Under the pieces are notes generated by a model, which worked only from the letters and a program-made list of their open reading frames with translations, was not told the DNA's origin and ran no database searches. 64,000 bases of DNA from the NCBI GenBank assembly GCA_045637805.1, contig JAZUAE010000021.1:5443-69442 (forward strand). The letters run 5' to 3'. This document shows positions 19,020 through 25,938 of this stretch, piece by piece (the stretch's first letter is position 1; each line of letters opens with the position of its first letter). Source of the DNA: CAKVLG01 sp045637805. GTDB taxonomy: Bacteria > Bacillota > Clostridia > Christensenellales > UBA1242. A program made the position numbers and the translations under genes.

Positions 19020-20627
19020 ATGAAAAAAAGAAATATTGCAATTTGTGTGTCATGGCCTTATGCCAACAATGAACTTCATATAGGTTATATTGCTAGTTCT
19101 CTTTCAGGAGATATTTTAGCAAGATATCATAGAATGATGGGTGATGATGTTGTAATGGTTTCAGGTACTGATTCACATGGTACTAAATTTGAAGTTAAAG
19201 CTAAACAAGAAGGCTGCAGCCCAAAAGATATTGTAGATAGATATCATGATAAGTTTAAAGAAACCTTAGCAGCATATAATTTCTCTTTTGATAAATATTC
19301 AATCACTTATAGCGATTTCCATAAAGAAAAATGTAGAGAAATGTTTAAACAAATATACAAGAATGGTTATCTTTATGAAAAAGAAGTGAATCGTCCTTAT
19401 TGTCCTTCTTGTGGTAAATTTGTAGTGGATACTGAGGTGGAAATTACTTGTCCTATTTGTGGAAAACAAACAAAGGGTGATAACTGTGACTGTGGATATG
19501 TACCTGTTGAAAAAGATTTTGAGGGTGGAAAGTGCTTAATTTGTGGTGGTAGAACTGAACAAAAAATGAATAAAGTACTTGTCTTTAAACTTACAGCTTT
19601 TCGCGATATGCTTTTAAAAATGCTTACTAAAAACGAAAACATATGGCGACTTAACAGTATTAATGAAACTAGAAAATATTTAAAAGACATAGTGGATAGA
19701 GATTTTTCTCGTGAACTTTCTTGGGGTGTAAAAGTTCCTATTGAAGGATATGAGGATAAGGCTGTATGGTGTTGGTTTGAGGCTCTTCTTGGCTATGTAA
19801 CTGACACTATGGAACTTGGAGCAGAAAAAGGTTTTGACTGGAGGAAGTTTTGGAAGACTGATGTTGAGCCTGATGTCGAAAAAATTATTTACGCTTGTCA
19901 TGCAAAAGACAATATTATGTTCCATTCAGTTATTTTCCCGGCAGAACTTGAGGCTTTAAAATCTAATTTTATAACTGATATTAGAATGGTAAGCTCTGAA
20001 TACTTAAATTACAAAGGCCAAAAGGTGAGCAAGAGCAACAAACCTCTTGATCTTAGCTTTGATGCGAAAGACTGGTCTGATAAATATGATACTGATAGCC
20101 TTAGATATTTCTTTGCAGCTTATGGCCCAGAAAGAAAAGATATAGACTTTGATTTTGACATTTTCCAAACAGTACATAATAGTGAAATTGTTAATAAATT
20201 TGGCAACCTTATAAATAGAACGCTTAAGTTTAAAGGTCTAGAAGTGTTGCCTAATGGAGTGTTAGATGATGCTGTTGTGAAAATGGTATCTGAAACATAT
20301 AGTGAGGTTGGCAAACATATTGAGGCGCTTGAGTTTAAAAAAGCTGCAGAACGAGCAATGGATCTTGTAGTGTTTACAAACAAATATTATGATGACCAAA
20401 AACCATGGGTGCAGGCAAAAGAAGACATAGCTGCGTTTAATAATACCATTTATAATTGCGCTTATGTTATTGCAAACTTGTCTAATATTTTTGAAGTATT
20501 TATGCCAAATGTGTGTGCAAAAATTCGCGACTTTCTTGAGTTGGATAACAAATACAAGTGGGCTCCAGTAAATGTAAAAGGTGGAATAAAACTCGATAAG
20601 GTACAACCACTTTTTGCAAGAATTTAG
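19020..20627 (+). CDS. metG: Methionyl-tRNA synthetase
   Basis: Predicted 535-residue class I synthetase. The signature PYANNELHIGY (HIGH box) and KVSKS (KMSKS box) are present. The zinc region has two knuckles (CPSC...CPIC and CDC...CLIC), like the E. coli type rather than single-knuckle forms. The protein ends after the anticodon-binding helices, so it lacks the C-terminal tRNA-binding OB domain found in many 650-residue MetRS. AGAGGT precedes the ATG. Confidence 0.95.
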   Translation: MKKRNIAICVSWPYANNELHIGYIASSLSGDILARYHRMMGDDVVMVSGTDSHGTKFEVKAKQEGCSPKDIVDRYHDKFKETLAAYNFSFDKYSITYSDFHKEKCREMFKQIYKNGYLYEKEVNRPYCPSCGKFVVDTEVEITCPICGKQTKGDNCDCGYVPVEKDFEGGKCLICGGRTEQKMNKVLVFKLTAFRDMLLKMLTKNENIWRLNSINETRKYLKDIVDRDFSRELSWGVKVPIEGYEDKAVWCWFEALLGYVTDTMELGAEKGFDWRKFWKTDVEPDVEKIIYACHAKDNIMFHSVIFPAELEALKSNFITDIRMVSSEYLNYKGQKVSKSNKPLDLSFDAKDWSDKYDTDSLRYFFAAYGPERKDIDFDFDIFQTVHNSEIVNKFGNLINRTLKFKGLEVLPNGVLDDAVVKMVSETYSEVGKHIEALEFKKAAERAMDLVVFTNKYYDDQKPWVQAKEDIAAFNNTIYNCAYVIANLSNIFEVFMPNVCAKIRDFLELDNKYKWAPVNVKGGIKLDKVQPLFARI

Positions 20628-20660
20628 CGTTTTTAACTGTGATTATAATTAAAAACTAGC

Positions 20661-20688
20661 AAAAAACCGCAAAAACTGCGGTTTTTTT
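20661..20688 (+). terminator. Terminator of metG
   Basis: AACCGCA / TGCGGTT stem flanked by A- and T-tracts. Confidence 0.85.
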
Positions 20689-20710
20689 GTGTTTTTTTTA
20701 AAAATAGGTA

Positions 20711-20739
20711 TTGACAAATTCAAGTTATGAACTTATAAT
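20711..20739 (+). promoter_or_regulatory. Consensus promoter with internal operator-like palindrome
   Basis: TTGACA (20711-20716), 17 bases, TATAAT (20734-20739). The spacer holds the inverted repeat AAGTT-ATG-AACTT (20722-20734), a plausible autoregulatory site for the winged-helix protein encoded just downstream. Confidence 0.65.
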
Positions 20740-20771
20740 CAAGGTACAAAAATTCTAGAGAGGTGTACATT

Positions 20772-21176
20772 ATGAAAGTAAGTGAAGCATTTGTACATGA
20801 CGTTATTGATATCAAACTTTGTGCCGATAGATTAATTGAAGGGCTTGGCAATGGACGCAGAATGTTTACCGTTGAAGACCAAATGTTGTATGTTATTGTA
20901 AACAATGGACCTATCGCTCCACGTGATATTGTTAAAAAGCTTAACATTGTTAAGACTAACCTCGCAAGCCTTGCAAATACTATGATTCGTGACGGCATGA
21001 TTGAAAAAAGACATTTACCCGAAAATAAAAAGGAAATTGAGTATACTGCAACTGAAAAGGGTAGAAAGATTCTTCAAGAGGGTATCGCGGGTATTGCTGC
21101 AAGATTTGCCGATGTTGATAAAGAAGTTGCTCAAAAGATTTCTAACGTTAGCAAAGTTTTAAAAAAATTAGGATAA
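20772..21176 (+). CDS. MarR-like winged-helix transcriptional regulator
   Basis: Predicted 134-residue protein with a single winged helix-turn-helix (about residues 35-100): PRDIVKKLNIVKTNLASLANTMIRDGM as recognition helices and KRHLPENKKEIEYTATEKG as the wing. This is the pattern of MarR-family regulators that bind palindromes as dimers. I chose ATG 20772, which follows GAGAGGTG; an in-frame GTG at 20763 lies within that site. The ligand is unknown. It stands alone, before the tRNA pair, and probably controls its own promoter. Confidence 0.8.
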   Translation: MKVSEAFVHDVIDIKLCADRLIEGLGNGRRMFTVEDQMLYVIVNNGPIAPRDIVKKLNIVKTNLASLANTMIRDGMIEKRHLPENKKEIEYTATEKGRKILQEGIAGIAARFADVDKEVAQKISNVSKVLKKLG

Positions 21177-21190
21177 TTATTAAAAAATTA

Positions 21191-21219
21191 TTGACAAACG
21201 ACTCGCTAGTTGTTATTAT
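21191..21219 (+). promoter_or_regulatory. Promoter of the tRNA-Ala/tRNA-Ile unit
   Basis: TTGACA (21191-21196), 17 bases, TATTAT (21214-21219). The predicted start near 21226 falls inside the left arm of the following hairpin. Confidence 0.65.
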
Positions 21220-21222
21220 ATA

Positions 21223-21254
21223 AAAGCATTTTGCGAAAAGTGCTTTTATTTTTT
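21223..21254 (+). terminator. Hairpin terminator of the upstream regulator gene, overlapping the tRNA promoter start
   Basis: AAAAGCA / TGCTTTT with an inner TTTT / AAAA extension, then ATTTTTT. It sits directly before tRNA-Ala. Transcripts from the upstream gene would form it; transcripts started at about 21226 would lack most of the left arm. Confidence 0.5.
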
Positions 21255-21331
21255 GGGGGTATAGCTCAGCTGGCTAGAGCACCTGCCTTGCAAGCAGGGG
21301 GTCACCGGTTCGAATCCGGTTATCTCCACCA
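21255..21331 (+). tRNA. tRNA-Ala (TGC), CCA encoded
   Basis: A 77-base cloverleaf. The acceptor GGGGGTA pairs with TATCTCC. The anticodon stem CCTGC/GCAGG has loop CTTGCAA with anticodon TGC; the T-loop is GGTTCGAATCC. The 3' CCA is encoded. Confidence 0.97.
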
Positions 21332-21418
21332 CTATTTTTAAGGGATACCGTTCCCCGAGAGAAGAACTCGTAAAAACATGAATATAGAACTGCACACAGG
21401 CAGTTCACCCTATTTTAT

Positions 21419-21495
21419 AGGACTGTAGCTCAGTTGGTTAGAGCACCACCCTGATAAGGTGGGGGTCGGTGGTCCGAGTCCACTCAGTCCTACCA
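21419..21495 (+). tRNA. tRNA-Ile (GAT), CCA encoded
   Basis: A 77-base cloverleaf. The acceptor AGGACTG pairs perfectly with CAGTCCT. The anticodon arm CCACC/GGTGG has loop CTGATAA with anticodon GAT; the T-arm is GGTGG-TCCGAGT-CCACT. The 3' CCA is encoded. Its 3' end and downstream flank recur several times over the next 6 kb. Confidence 0.96.
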
Positions 21496-21530
21496 TAATA
21501 AAAATAACGAACCCGTGCGGTTCGTTTTTT
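21487..21530 (+). repeat. Repeat copy A: tRNA-Ile tail and terminator
   Basis: The end of tRNA-Ile continues into CTACCATAATAAAAATAACG and the hairpin AACGAACC-CGTGC-GGTTCGTT with a T-tract (21506-21530). It is the terminator of the tRNA unit and looks like the parent of copies B-H. Confidence 0.8.
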
Positions 21531-21609
21531 AATGATGATATTTATGGCAAGTATTAGTAAAATAAAAAAGTTACCAATATTATACATAAAAAAAGAGGTC
21601 GTTTGACCT

Positions 21610-22284
21610 CTATATTTTTTCTAAATTTAATACTGGTTTTGCTGAAATATCTCCGTATGAGTTTTCCTTTTTATAACTCCCCGAATCTTTGTCATAGGAA
21701 TATACTGCTGGAAATCTATAAAATCCAGAAACTTGTTCATCGAATTCAAAGAAAAGGGTATTAATGTCAAGTGAAGGTGTAATTAACATTTCGCCCATTT
21801 GAAGTGCGGTTTTGTATTGTTTTGCATATGCATATGCAGATATTAAATCTTGAGAACTCCAAGTGTTTGAGTGTTCAATTTTTTGACGTATTGGATGTGT
21901 ATGTCCTAAAAATATAATAGGTTTTCCGAAACTTTTAAATTTTAAAGCAATAGTCGCAAATTCGTCAAGTTTATTAAGTGTTTCATTTTTATCTCTAAAA
22001 TCAATTCCCTCAGTTGGAGAATTTGTTTGTGTAAATGGAGAGCATGTTTCAATACATATTTGACCATCTTCTCTTTCATAGCCTATTAAAATAAAACCAA
22101 TTTCTACCTGTCTCGCAGTGTTATTATTGTCAACTACAGCTTGTTTTAACGAGTTAAAATTATTTATTGCTCTTTTGCCAATCACAACATTATATTTTGA
22201 ATTTAAACAAGGCAAATTTTTTGCATTTGAAATATATGAGTCGGTCGAGAGGTTTTGTTTTTGCATTATTTCAATTATATTCAT
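21610..22284 (-). CDS. Predicted JAMM/MPN-type metalloprotease-like protein
   Basis: Predicted 224-residue protein. A JAB1/MPN-like metal site can be read: Glu61 in VEIGFILIG, His128 and His130 in FLGHTHP, then S143-x2-D146, though the spacing between the second His and the Asp (15 residues) is longer than the canonical 10. Bacterial JAMM proteins cut peptide or isopeptide bonds in small-modifier, cysteine or siderophore pathways; no substrate partner is encoded nearby. ATG 22284 is preferred because GGAG lies 9 bases before it; GGAG abuts the upstream ATG at 22293. It is the first cassette after tRNA-Ile. Confidence 0.5.
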   Translation of the reverse strand: MNIIEIMQKQNLSTDSYISNAKNLPCLNSKYNVVIGKRAINNFNSLKQAVVDNNNTARQVEIGFILIGYEREDGQICIETCSPFTQTNSPTEGIDFRDKNETLNKLDEFATIALKFKSFGKPIIFLGHTHPIRQKIEHSNTWSSQDLISAYAYAKQYKTALQMGEMLITPSLDINTLFFEFDEQVSGFYRFPAVYSYDKDSGSYKKENSYGDISAKPVLNLEKI

Positions 22285-22352
22285 AAATTTCATCTCCGAA
22301 TTAAATTATATATTATAAAATCATAATTTGCAACAGATAAAATTAATAATTT

Positions 22353-22418
22353 CGCATTAGAGATAATACGTTCTACCATAATAATTGTAAAACGAATCAC
22401 GAAAGTGGTTCGTTTTTT
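22353..22418 (+). repeat. Repeat copy B: tRNA-tail/terminator repeat
   Basis: GCATTAGAGATAATACG, then TTCTACCATAATAA, then the hairpin AACGAATCAC-GAAA-GTGGTTCGTT and a T-tract. It shares the left part with copies C, E and G and the hairpin with copy F. Confidence 0.8.
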
Positions 22419-22420
22419 AA

Positions 22421-22566
22421 TTATTATCATAGTCCTGTGTGTTAGTACCACCAACCCCCAACCGTGCAAGGGGCATAATTTGTTTACAAATTTGCCCCTG
22501 CACCGAAGGTTGCCAAACTTGTTTTTGCATACGGTAGGGTGATAAAACGAAACACCGTTTTAGACT
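22421..22566. repeat. Long palindromic extension of repeat B, no gene
   Basis: The non-coding stretch after copy B holds a long hairpin, GTGCA(A)GGGGCA ... TGCCCCTGCAC around AATTTG-TTTA-CAAATT, flanked by CAACC / GGTTG. It is rich in C- and G-runs unlike the surrounding AT-rich DNA. It aligns with the extension after copy C (shared ACCCCC, TTTGCCCCTGCA and CACCGAAGGTTGC). No open frame of note is present up to the MarR operators. Confidence 0.65.
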
Positions 22567-22591
22567 TTTTTTATGAAAAGTTATAAAAACA

Positions 22592-22656
22592 AGATAAAAC
22601 TTGTTGACTTTTCAACAAGTTTTATCTATACTATATCTTGTTGAAAAATCAACAAG
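22592..22656 (+). promoter_or_regulatory. Twin palindromic operators and promoter of marR-degV
   Basis: Operator 1 (22592-22627) is a perfect 36-base inverted repeat, 16-base arms around CTTT. Operator 2 (22637-22656) is CTTGTTGA-AAAA-TCAACAAG. Both share TTGTTGA-N4-TCAACAA. A promoter TTGACT (22604-22609), 17 bases, TATACT (22627-22632) is embedded in and after operator 1; operator 2 abuts the ribosome site. This is the layout of an autorepressed MarR operon. Confidence 0.8.
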
Positions 22657-22665
22657 AGGTGGCTT

Positions 22666-23133
22666 ATGGATGAAAGATTTAGAACTTTTACGGTTCTTAT
22701 AACAAAATTATATCGATCAATTAGAAAAATAAAAAGTGCAGAAACTGAAGAATATGGTTTGACAAATTCACATGTATCATGTCTGTATTATATTTACAAA
22801 GAAGAAGCTTTAACTCTTACAGAATTAGTAGATATTTGTTTGGAAGATAAGGCGGTGTTATCAAAAGCTATTATGTTTTTAGAGTCAAATAATTTAGTTG
22901 TTTGTGATTCAAATCAAAAAAAGAGATATAATAATTATTTTAGACTTACGGAAAAAGGCTTAGATATAGCTAAAGGGATTGCTTTTAAGATAGATAAAAT
23001 TTTAGACTATGCGAGTTCTGAAATTGATAATTCGGATAGGGAAGTTTTGTATAAATCTTTGTCATCAATTAGTGATAAATTAGATAAATTTTGTGAAAAT
23101 ATGGAGGAAAATAAAAAATGGCTGTACAAATAG
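22666..23133 (+). CDS. MarR-family transcriptional regulator
   Basis: Predicted 155-residue MarR protein: N-terminal dimerisation helix, winged helix about residues 35-105 (LTLTELVDICLEDKAVLSKAI as helix-turn-helix, then a basic wing NQKKRYNNYFRLTEKG), and a C-terminal helix. AGAGGTGG precedes the ATG. It overlaps degV by 16 bases, so the two are co-translated. The two palindromes in its promoter are its likely binding sites. Its control of a fatty-acid-binding DegV protein suggests a lipid or similar hydrophobic ligand, which is inference. Confidence 0.9.
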   Translation: MDERFRTFTVLITKLYRSIRKIKSAETEEYGLTNSHVSCLYYIYKEEALTLTELVDICLEDKAVLSKAIMFLESNNLVVCDSNQKKRYNNYFRLTEKGLDIAKGIAFKIDKILDYASSEIDNSDREVLYKSLSSISDKLDKFCENMEENKKWLYK

Positions 23134-23966
23134 TTGTAGATTCGTCAAGTGATATTAATAGTGAGGAGGCTAAAAAATTAGGTGTTACTATGTTGCCAAT
23201 ATCTATTACTTTTGGCGAAGAGGAGTTTATGGATGGAGTTGATATAAACCATGAACAATTTTATGATAAGTTGTCTCAGTGTGATGAGTTGCCTAAAACG
23301 AGTATGATTAATGCATATAGATTTGAGGAAACTTTTGATAAAATTGTAAGCAATGAAGATGACATTGTTGCTATAATTTTATCATCAGAGTTGTCGGGAA
23401 CATGTAATGCAGCAAAAAATGCAGCTGAAAAATATAAAGACAGAGTTTTTGTTGTTGATTCATTAAATGCTAGTGCAGGAATAAAAATTTTAGTTGAATA
23501 TGCACTTCAGTTAAAACAAGAAGGAAAAAGTGCAAAAGAAATTTATGATATTTTAGAAGAAAAGAAGAAAAATATTCAAGTTCTTGCAATGGTAGACACT
23601 TTGAAATATTTAAAAAAAGGTGGGCGCGTGTCTCCAATGTTGGCTTTTGCTGGAGAACTTATGGGAATAAAACCTATGGCTGCAGTTGTTGATGGAAAAG
23701 TAGAAGTTATAGGTAAAGTTATTGGATTAAAAAAGGCAATAAAGTATATTAATAATGAGATAGAAAAAGTGGGTGGTATTGACTTTAATATGCCATTTTA
23801 TACTCTTTATTCTGGTAATGATCAGACAAAAATTAATAATTATATTATTAATAATGAATGTTTATGGGAATGTGGTGTGGAGAATGTTAGAAAAAATTGC
23901 ATTGGTGCAACAATAGGAACACATGTTGGTCATGGTGCAATTGGTATTGCATTCTTTTCAAAATAG
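23118..23966 (+). CDS. DegV-family fatty-acid-binding protein
   Basis: Predicted 282-residue DegV protein: VQIVVDSSSDINSEEAKKLG at the N-terminus, PKTSMIN, LSSELSGTCNAA, VVDSLNASAG and GATIGTHVGHGAIGIAF at the C-terminus, all standard family blocks. In Firmicutes such proteins (FakB type) present fatty acids to the FakA kinase for phospholipid synthesis; no FakA is in the window. The ribosome site GGAGGAAA lies within marR. A paralogue is encoded at 34275-35120. It sits in the cassette between repeats B and C. Confidence 0.92.
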   Translation: MAVQIVVDSSSDINSEEAKKLGVTMLPISITFGEEEFMDGVDINHEQFYDKLSQCDELPKTSMINAYRFEETFDKIVSNEDDIVAIILSSELSGTCNAAKNAAEKYKDRVFVVDSLNASAGIKILVEYALQLKQEGKSAKEIYDILEEKKKNIQVLAMVDTLKYLKKGGRVSPMLAFAGELMGIKPMAAVVDGKVEVIGKVIGLKKAIKYINNEIEKVGGIDFNMPFYTLYSGNDQTKINNYIINNECLWECGVENVRKNCIGATIGTHVGHGAIGIAFFSK

Positions 23967-24007
23967 ATTAATATATTTTACAACAGTAATATAATAGTTA
24001 TTGTTAA

Positions 24008-24073
24008 TTCCGCATTAGAATGATTGCGTTCTACCATAATAAAAATAACGAACCCGTGCGGTTCGTTTTTTTA
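24008..24073 (+). repeat. Repeat copy C: tRNA-tail/terminator repeat
   Basis: CGCATTAGAATGATTGCG, then the stretch from CTACCATAAT through the AACGAACCCGTGCGGTTCG hairpin, identical to the tRNA-Ile flank (copy A) for about 40 bases. It also terminates degV. Confidence 0.85.
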
Positions 24074-24255
24074 TTATTCTAGTACTGATTGAACACGCAC
24101 ACCGACCCCCACACATGTTGCAGGGAAGCATAATGCGAAGCATTTGCCCCTGCAACATTGACAACCGAAAGGTTGGCAAATAAGGTGGGGTCGTATTGAG
24201 GTGCACCGAAGGTTGCGGGTCTGTTTTGACATAAGGTGGGTGGTTGATTCTTCAT
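24074..24255. repeat. Long palindromic extension of repeat C, no gene
   Basis: The non-coding stretch folds as a multi-stem unit: GACCCC / GGGGTC closing (24103 and 24187 regions), ATGTTGCAGGG...CCCTGCAACAT with inner AATGC-GAA-GCATT, and CAACC-GAAA-GGTTG. It then repeats CACCGAAGGTTGC and ends GGTGGGTGG. It is homologous to the extension after copy B. It could be a MITE-like element or a structured RNA. Confidence 0.65.
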
Positions 24256-24307
24256 TGCATTTTACTTGTTTTATTACATTAAAAAAGCAAGTTGTTTTAC
24301 GACTTGC

Positions 24308-24574
24308 CTACTTACCATCCCAATCTTCTGGCCTACGCCAATGGCCATATTTTTCAAAAAACAAATCTTGTTTTTTCATTATTTCATCAACTTCTTCGTT
24401 GGTGTATTTTTTTTGTTGTGGGTTATAACCAACTGCTTCCATATTCCACTCATCTAATCGCCACCTTATATCCAAAGTAGGTGCTTTTAATTTCTTATAG
24501 TCTGGATAATTAGTTTTTAATTTTTCAAAAGTGTATGGCAATAAATTTTTCCACCAAGGGTCATCATAATACAT
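24308..24574 (-). CDS. Hypothetical protein, 88 residues
   Basis: A small soluble, acidic and tryptophan-rich protein (WWKNLLPYTFEKLKTNYP, RWRLDEWNMEAVGYNPQQKKYT, GHWRRPEDWDGK). No family recognised and no membrane segment. GGAGAAAATAAT before the ATG is a convincing ribosome site. Its start overlaps the stop region of a headless upstream reading frame, so it was probably the second gene of an operon whose first gene was truncated by repeat D. It is the only intact gene between repeats C and D. Confidence 0.6.
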   Translation of the reverse strand: MYYDDPWWKNLLPYTFEKLKTNYPDYKKLKAPTLDIRWRLDEWNMEAVGYNPQQKKYTNEEVDEIMKKQDLFFEKYGHWRRPEDWDGK

Positions 24575-24575
24575 A

Positions 24576-24690
24576 TTATTTTCTCCATTTAATACATATT
24601 ACATCGCCCTCTTCAAATTTGTCAAATTCTTTAAATTTGAAATTTCTTCCTATTAAAAATTGAAATTCAACATCTTTATAGTTGGAGCAA
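24576..24690 (-). pseudogene. C-terminal gene remnant cut by repeat D
   Basis: An open frame of about 38 codons ending in stop 24576-24578, coding ...SNYKDVEFQFLIGRNFKF...EGDVICIKWRK. It has no start codon and runs into repeat D, where it meets a stop at 24708. Its stop is one base before the ATG of the 88-residue gene, the spacing of a former operon. I read it as the tail of a gene whose 5' part was lost at the cassette junction. Confidence 0.5.
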
Positions 24691-24730
24691 TATAATTGTA
24701 AAACGAATTACAAAACAGATTCGTTTTTTT
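24691..24730 (+). repeat. Repeat copy D: truncated, terminator only
   Basis: TATAATTGTAAAACGAAT followed by a hairpin AAACGAAT...ATTCGTTT and T-tract. It aligns with copy B from AATTGTAAAACGAAT onward and lacks the GCATTAGA part. It overlaps the stop of the gene on its right. Confidence 0.7.
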
Positions 24731-25319
24731 ACTTACATAAATCATAATATCCATCAACGAGGGATAAGTTTTCATCAGCCATCAATATAGAAAGTCCTTT
24801 CTTTTTACGATATTTAGTCCATCCGTAATGGGTTCTATAAATTAGTTTATATAAGTCTACATATTTATGTATTTCCATTTCTTGAACTTCTTTATTGTTT
24901 AAAATCATAAAGAATTTATAACTATAAATTTCATCGATTGATTCATAAGATAGTATTTTTCTATCAATAAGATCGCATAATGTACGAACCCATGTTAAAT
25001 AATTTAAAACATCTGCAGGCATTGTTTTTAAACTGGTGTATTTTTCTTTAGAATATTTTTTATCTAATTCATTTAAAACTTTAGTATTACTTTCTTGTTC
25101 GTAAAATGATTGATAGAATTCAACAATAAAAGATGCTTCATTGATTTGTTTGTCTTTTTTAAATTGAATCCATAATGCAACAGCACCAATGATTGCTGTA
25201 ACTGTAGTTACAATTGTAGAAATGGTGTTTGAGTATTCTGTTAAAAAAGAACCGATAATAACACCTAAAACTATTAGTGCTGTACTTATAATCAAAATTA
25301 TGTTAGAATTTTTTCTCAT
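24729..25319 (-). CDS. Hypothetical membrane protein, 196 residues
   Basis: Two N-terminal transmembrane helices (about residues 7-27 and 33-52) are followed by a cytoplasmic, helical, lysine- and tyrosine-rich domain of about 140 residues. The layout resembles DUF4760-type membrane proteins of unknown function, but I cannot confirm the family. AAAGGAGAAAACAC precedes the ATG. It fills the cassette between repeats D and E, on the reverse strand. Confidence 0.6.
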   Translation of the reverse strand: MRKNSNIILIISTALIVLGVIIGSFLTEYSNTISTIVTTVTAIIGAVALWIQFKKDKQINEASFIVEFYQSFYEQESNTKVLNELDKKYSKEKYTSLKTMPADVLNYLTWVRTLCDLIDRKILSYESIDEIYSYKFFMILNNKEVQEMEIHKYVDLYKLIYRTHYGWTKYRKKKGLSILMADENLSLVDGYYDLCK

Positions 25320-25414
25320 GTGTTTTCTCCTTTAAATGAAGTATATGGTTGATGCATATAAAAAGTCAAACAAATAGTTAGAGTTTGTAAAAATATTATA
25401 AATATTAAAAGTCT

Positions 25415-25478
25415 TGCATTAGAGTGATTGCGTTCTACCATAAAAAAGATAATGAACCCGTGTGGTTCGTTTTTTTTA
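25415..25478 (+). repeat. Repeat copy E: tRNA-tail/terminator repeat
   Basis: TGCATTAGAGTGATTGCG, TTCTACCATAAA, then GAACC-CGTGT-GGTTC and a T-tract. The non-coding gap 25320-25579 holds this repeat and nothing else recognisable. Confidence 0.8.
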
Positions 25479-25579
25479 TTTTAATTTATTTCTTAATTAA
25501 ACATTTTTAACTATGTGTGTTGATTGTTTTTGATTGATTGCGTTTTATAATGATGGTATCTTATAAAGGAGGAAAATAT

Positions 25580-25936
25580 ATGAACACAGATAAGATTTAT
25601 GCAGAGCAAATTGCAAGCGAATATGCAGAAAAGGGGACTTCAAAGGTTAAAGCATTAAAGAGGCTTGATGCAAAAGCTAAAAACCCAGCTCATATTTTTG
25701 CTTATACTTTTGGTATTATTTGTAGTTTAATGCTTGGTACAGGTATGAGCTTAGCAATGGGCGTTATTGGCGGAGGATCTATCCTTATGATGGCAATTGG
25801 TATTATTGTTGGTTGCATTGGTATTTTTGGTGTAAGTATTAATTATTATTTATATAGAAAAATACTAGAAAATGGCAAAAAGAAATATGCAAATGATATA
25901 ATAGAACTTGCAAAACAAATTACATATGAGGAATAG
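25580..25936 (+). CDS. Small two-helix membrane protein
   Basis: Predicted 118 residues: a soluble N-terminal helix (IYAEQIASEYAEKGTSKVKALKRLDAKAK), two glycine-rich transmembrane helices (about residues 40-60 and 66-88) and a short cytoplasmic tail. Similar small proteins are often labelled 'dihydropteridine reductase' in databases, a name this sequence does not support. ATG 25580 follows AAAGGAGGAAAATAT; the frame is open upstream without a site. Two bases separate it from the TetR gene, so the regulator may control it. Confidence 0.65.
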   Translation: MNTDKIYAEQIASEYAEKGTSKVKALKRLDAKAKNPAHIFAYTFGIICSLMLGTGMSLAMGVIGGGSILMMAIGIIVGCIGIFGVSINYYLYRKILENGKKKYANDIIELAKQITYEE

Positions 25937-25938
25937 TT

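Noticed and set aside
19020..20627. metG as a truncated pseudogene because it lacks the C-terminal tRNA-binding domain
   Set aside because: Catalytic motifs and the anticodon-binding region are intact, the terminator follows closely, and short MetRS forms are common.
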